Below the pieces are notes generated by a model. It searched no databases. It worked only from the letters and a program-made list of their open reading frames with translations, and had not been told where the DNA came from. Of a stretch of DNA of 64,000 nucleotides, positions 60,928-64,000 are shown one piece after another; position 1 is the stretch's first letter; each line of letters opens with the position of its first letter. A program made the position numbers and the translations under genes. The DNA comes from a bacterium (GTDB lineage Bacteria; UBP6; UBA1177; JAKLFG01), in the NCBI GenBank assembly GCA_022711315.1, contig JAKLFG010000007.1, positions 1 through 64,000 on the forward strand, given 5' to 3'.

Positions 60928-60984
60928 TTTTTACGCAGAAGTTATCTGAATTGCTACTATCGTCCCGTATTTGCCGGAGGTCCC

Positions 60985-61398
60985 ATGCTGCGCATAACCG
61001 CGACGGTCGCGATACCGCTTTCCGAGATAGGGTTCACGGCGATCCGCGCCGAAGGTCCCGGCGGCCAGCATGTGAACCGGACATCGAGCGCGGTACAGAT
61101 ACGGTTCGATATCGAGGCCTCGTCGCTCCCCGACGAGATGAAGCGGCGCCTGCGCGCCCGGCGCGACCACCGCATCACGGCGGCCGGCGTCATCATCATC
61201 AAAGTGCAGGATGAGCGGTCGCTCACCCGCAACAAGGAGACGGCGTTGGAACGACTGGCCGATCTCATCCGGCGCACTATCGTGGTCCCCAAGAAGCGGA
61301 AGCCGACCAAGCCGACGAAGAGTTCGGTGGAAAAGAGGATCGCCGGAAAGAAGAAACGGGGCGAGACCAAGCGGCTGCGCCGCCTCCCCGCCGATTGA
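60985..61398 (+). CDS. arfB: ArfB (YaeJ)-like peptidyl-tRNA hydrolase, ribosome rescue
   Basis: 137 residues with release-factor GGQ motif: RAEGPGGQHVNRTSSAVQIR (Gln28), which hydrolyses peptidyl-tRNA on stalled ribosomes. The positively charged C-terminal tail (VPKKRKPTKPTKSSVEKRIA, GKKKRGETKRLRRL) fits the mRNA-channel anchor of ArfB. ATG 60985 is preceded by GGAGG. Stop TGA abuts the reverse stop of the cyclase gene, so TGATCA serves both. Confidence 0.93.
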   Translation: MLRITATVAIPLSEIGFTAIRAEGPGGQHVNRTSSAVQIRFDIEASSLPDEMKRRLRARRDHRITAAGVIIIKVQDERSLTRNKETALERLADLIRRTIVVPKKRKPTKPTKSSVEKRIAGKKKRGETKRLRRLPAD

Positions 61399-63606
61399 TC
61401 ACTTCGACTTGAATTCCCAGATGCCGTTGTAGGCTTCGCCCGACTCTTTCATCTCTTGGGCGCGATCTTTAAGGAACGCGAACGCCTTATCGTCGGGGAA
61501 AGTGTTCTTCTCACACGCGGCGAGACAGGCGGCCATATCGCCCGCGATGAACGCGGTGAGCGCCGCTTCGTACTGCTCCTTGAGGCGGCGTTTCTCGTCG
61601 ATGCCCGGATCGGTGAGCCGTCCCATCAGTTCGAAGATGCGGACGCCCAGTTTCTTCCCCTTCACCTGCACGGTGTCGAGATGGCGGAACAGGAATTCGT
61701 CCTGTGCCCGTTCGAATATCTTCTCCGATGCGATGATGCGGACGCCGTAGGGACGGGTGAGTCCTTCCATGCGCGACGCTGTGTTGACCGCGTCGCCGAT
61801 GGCCGAGTAGTTGAACCGCTCCTCGGAGCCCATGTTGCCGACGATGGCGTCGCCGGCGTTGACGCCGACCCCCATCCGGACATCGGGTTTGCCCTCCGCC
61901 TTGAACTCGGTGCGGACGATGTCCATCCGCTCCATGATCTTGACCGCCGAGCGGCACGCCTCTTTTTCCTTGTTCGCTATCTCGATGGGGGCGCCGTAGA
62001 GCGCCATCATCGCGTCGCCCATGTACTTGTCGAGGAACCCGCTGTGTTCGAGCACCGCAGCGGTCGCCGGGGTGAAGAGGCGGTTGATCGCCTTGATGAG
62101 GTCTTCGGGCGGCATCGACTCCGAGAGCGTCGTGAAACCGACGATGTCGGAGAAGAGCGCCACGATCTCTTTTTTCCGGCCGTAGAGTTGTATCTGATCC
62201 GGGTCGCCGGTCAGTTGCGAGAGCAGTTTCGGGTCGAGATACTTCGCGAAGGCGTTACGCATGAACGACGCCTGCTTGTCGACGAAGAAATACTTGCCGA
62301 TATAGACGAGAAGCATCAGGAACCACAGAAAGAGGAGCGGGGTCGCCATGTAGATGACGACGCCTCCTTTATGCGAAAAGTAGCCGAACAGAAAGAAGAT
62401 GACCGAGTAGAAGGCGGTCCCGGCGATCCCCTGCCAGAGCGGTACGCGGTGGTAGAGGAAGCGGATGAAGAAGAGCGGGATGAGGACGAAGAGGAACGAG
62501 ACGAGGTAGGACCAGAACGGCGCGGTGAGGAAACGCCCGTCGATGATGTTGTTCATCATCGCGGCGTGGACGAAGATGCCGGGGATGAACTCCTCGAGCG
62601 GCGTCACGCGCTGGTCCCAGGTCCCGAGCGCGGTGTTGGCGACGAATACCACCTTGTCCTTCACCTCGGCCTGCGCCATGTCGGCGATGGAGAAGGTCTT
62701 GAACCGATCGCTCTTCGCATAGTAGTTTATGAGTGTGAGCCCCTCATAACTCGTCGGGATATCGAGGTCGCCGACCCGTATCTCCTCGATGCCGGTGGTC
62801 GAATAGGTGATCTGGGCCACCTTATCGAAATAGAGTTGCGTCGCGGCGAGCGCGAGCGACGGCAGGAGTACCCATTCATCCTCGCCCTGCCGGACCGAAC
62901 TCACGAGGAGGTAGTGGCGGATCGGACCGTCGAGATCGGGAACGGTGTTGAAGAAGGCGAGTCCGGCGCCGGTGCCGGAGAACTCGGGAAGCGGCAGCAT
63001 GATCCCCGCGTAACTGTGGGGCACCGGCGGCTTGCCTGCCGCCGATGCTTCGACCGGCTTCAACATGAAGTTCGACTTTGTCTGTGCCACCTGTATCGCC
63101 GCCCCGGCCGCCGCCGCGTCGGTCGCCTCGGCCGGCGTCTGGAGAATAGCGCCGAGCACCACCTTGCGGCCGTGCTTATCGAGCGTCGCCTTGAGTTTCG
63201 CGTCGCCCGGCACCCACGCCGGGTCGAGCGCCGCTATCTTCGCTTCAAGGTCGCGGTTCACGCGCTCCGAGAAGGTCATGTCGAACACGACCCCCTTCGC
63301 GCCGCGCTCCATCACCGTCTCGACGAGTTCGGCGATGACGCCGCGGTCCCATGGCCAGCGACCGTACGCCGCGAGCGCCTTGTCGTCGGCCGCCGCGATG
63401 ACGAACTTGTCCGAAGCCGCCTCGTCGGGCAACATCTTGACCTGCGCGTCGTAGAGGAGCATCTCAAGCAGATACATGTTGCGACTGCCCTCGGGCTTCG
63501 CGATGTAATGCAGGAAAAAGCCCGCGAATATCACGAAGGCGCCGAGCGCAATGGCGCGCACGACGGTGAAGCCCTTGTCGGCCGGTCTTTTCTGTGCGGT
63601 GGTCAT
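61399..63606 (-). CDS. CHASE2-domain class III adenylate/guanylate cyclase
   Basis: 735 residues; GGGAGGGG upstream of the ATG. First membrane helix (IALGAFVIFAGFFLHYI), large extracytoplasmic CHASE2 sensor (LLYDAQVKMLPDE, FVIAAADDKALAAYGRWPWD, VVFDMTFSERVNRDLE), three closing helices, then a cyclase catalytic domain: VALFSDIVGFTTLSESMPPE (metal-binding Asp), FLDKYMGDAMMALYGAP (second Asp) and NAGDAIVGNMGSEERFNYSA with AIGDAVNTASRMEG. All active-site acids seem present; K/D base-choice residues suggest adenylate cyclase. A C-terminal helical extension of about 90 residues follows. It is downstream of enolase by 21 bases, so maybe in the same transcript. Confidence 0.93.
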   Translation of the reverse strand: MTTAQKRPADKGFTVVRAIALGAFVIFAGFFLHYIAKPEGSRNMYLLEMLLYDAQVKMLPDEAASDKFVIAAADDKALAAYGRWPWDRGVIAELVETVMERGAKGVVFDMTFSERVNRDLEAKIAALDPAWVPGDAKLKATLDKHGRKVVLGAILQTPAEATDAAAAGAAIQVAQTKSNFMLKPVEASAAGKPPVPHSYAGIMLPLPEFSGTGAGLAFFNTVPDLDGPIRHYLLVSSVRQGEDEWVLLPSLALAATQLYFDKVAQITYSTTGIEEIRVGDLDIPTSYEGLTLINYYAKSDRFKTFSIADMAQAEVKDKVVFVANTALGTWDQRVTPLEEFIPGIFVHAAMMNNIIDGRFLTAPFWSYLVSFLFVLIPLFFIRFLYHRVPLWQGIAGTAFYSVIFFLFGYFSHKGGVVIYMATPLLFLWFLMLLVYIGKYFFVDKQASFMRNAFAKYLDPKLLSQLTGDPDQIQLYGRKKEIVALFSDIVGFTTLSESMPPEDLIKAINRLFTPATAAVLEHSGFLDKYMGDAMMALYGAPIEIANKEKEACRSAVKIMERMDIVRTEFKAEGKPDVRMGVGVNAGDAIVGNMGSEERFNYSAIGDAVNTASRMEGLTRPYGVRIIASEKIFERAQDEFLFRHLDTVQVKGKKLGVRIFELMGRLTDPGIDEKRRLKEQYEAALTAFIAGDMAACLAACEKNTFPDDKAFAFLKDRAQEMKESGEAYNGIWEFKSK

Positions 63607-63627
63607 GTCGTCCCCTCCCGGAGAATG

Positions 63628-64000
<373 letters not shown>

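Overview
The window is a compact, high-GC (by eye about 60 %), Gram-negative bacterial chromosome segment. Outer-membrane beta-barrel proteins, TolC/RND efflux systems and many lipoproteins imply two membranes. Several traits point towards Myxococcota or a related deltaproteobacterial or uncultured lineage. These are lipoproteins with Asp-rich tethers and cysteine repeats of the CGNG..GE.CD type, a CFIATxxYG domain, a C-terminal domain resembling MXAN_5187 proteins, and TPR/zinc-ribbon proteins. This placement rests on recalled family features, not on a search. I saw no rRNA, tRNA, CRISPR array, insertion sequence or prophage, and no stretch longer than 300 bases without a plausible gene.

Layout. 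1-2216 (-): adaptor and truncated permease of an RND efflux pump. 2481-3774 (+): TlpA-like thioredoxin and a soluble Rossmann/chemoreceptor-tip fusion. 3768-10433 (-): a three-gene set led by a 1717-residue exported coiled-coil protein. 10554-17698 (-): a tightly coupled operon valS-nadC-(anchored unknown)-PMT-like glycosyltransferase-M23 peptidase. 17859-19182 (+): ECF sigma factor, small membrane protein and Spy/CpxP-like periplasmic protein. 19252-20574 (-): PEGA-type protein with a duplicated CX5C domain. 20682-23162 (+): tcdA, birA, lipoprotein. 23240-24763 (+): processive GT2 synthase. 24779-28748 (-): asd, a CFIATVGYG/beta-barrel fusion and truA. 29055-35622 (+): efp, four proteins of a possible envelope TPR complex, and rsmD.

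35708-39947 (+): Cys-repeat lipoprotein, two exported proteins and a dihydroorotate-dehydrogenase-like enzyme. 39950-44401 (-): large lipoprotein, transglutaminase-like protein and beta-barrel protein. 44535-45871 (+): Cys-rich protein with an AT-hook-like tail and a 2x[4Fe-4S] ferredoxin. 45879-46622 (-): radC, whose 3' end runs into suspicious homopolymers. 46735-49175 (+): tgt and a membrane histidine kinase. 49162-51388 (-): rdgB and a lipoprotein. 51547-57032 (+): a complete TolC/adaptor/RND operon. 57029-59050 (-): OPT transporter. 59220-60927 (+): a lower-GC two-gene restriction-like insert (HNH and Mrr). 60985-61398 (+): arfB. 61399-64000 (-): truncated enolase and a CHASE2 adenylate cyclase.

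Organisation. Genes in operons commonly overlap by 1-8 bases, and seven of eight convergent junctions have at most 15 bases between stop codons or overlap outright. Recognisable sigma-70-type promoters sit in most divergent gaps. The least explained parts are the Rossmann/MCP fusion, the giant coiled-coil protein and its CX5C domain shared with the PEGA protein, the CFIATVGYG/barrel fusion, the efp-linked TPR/MXAN_5187-like operon, and EF-P with an atypical loop around its tip lysine.
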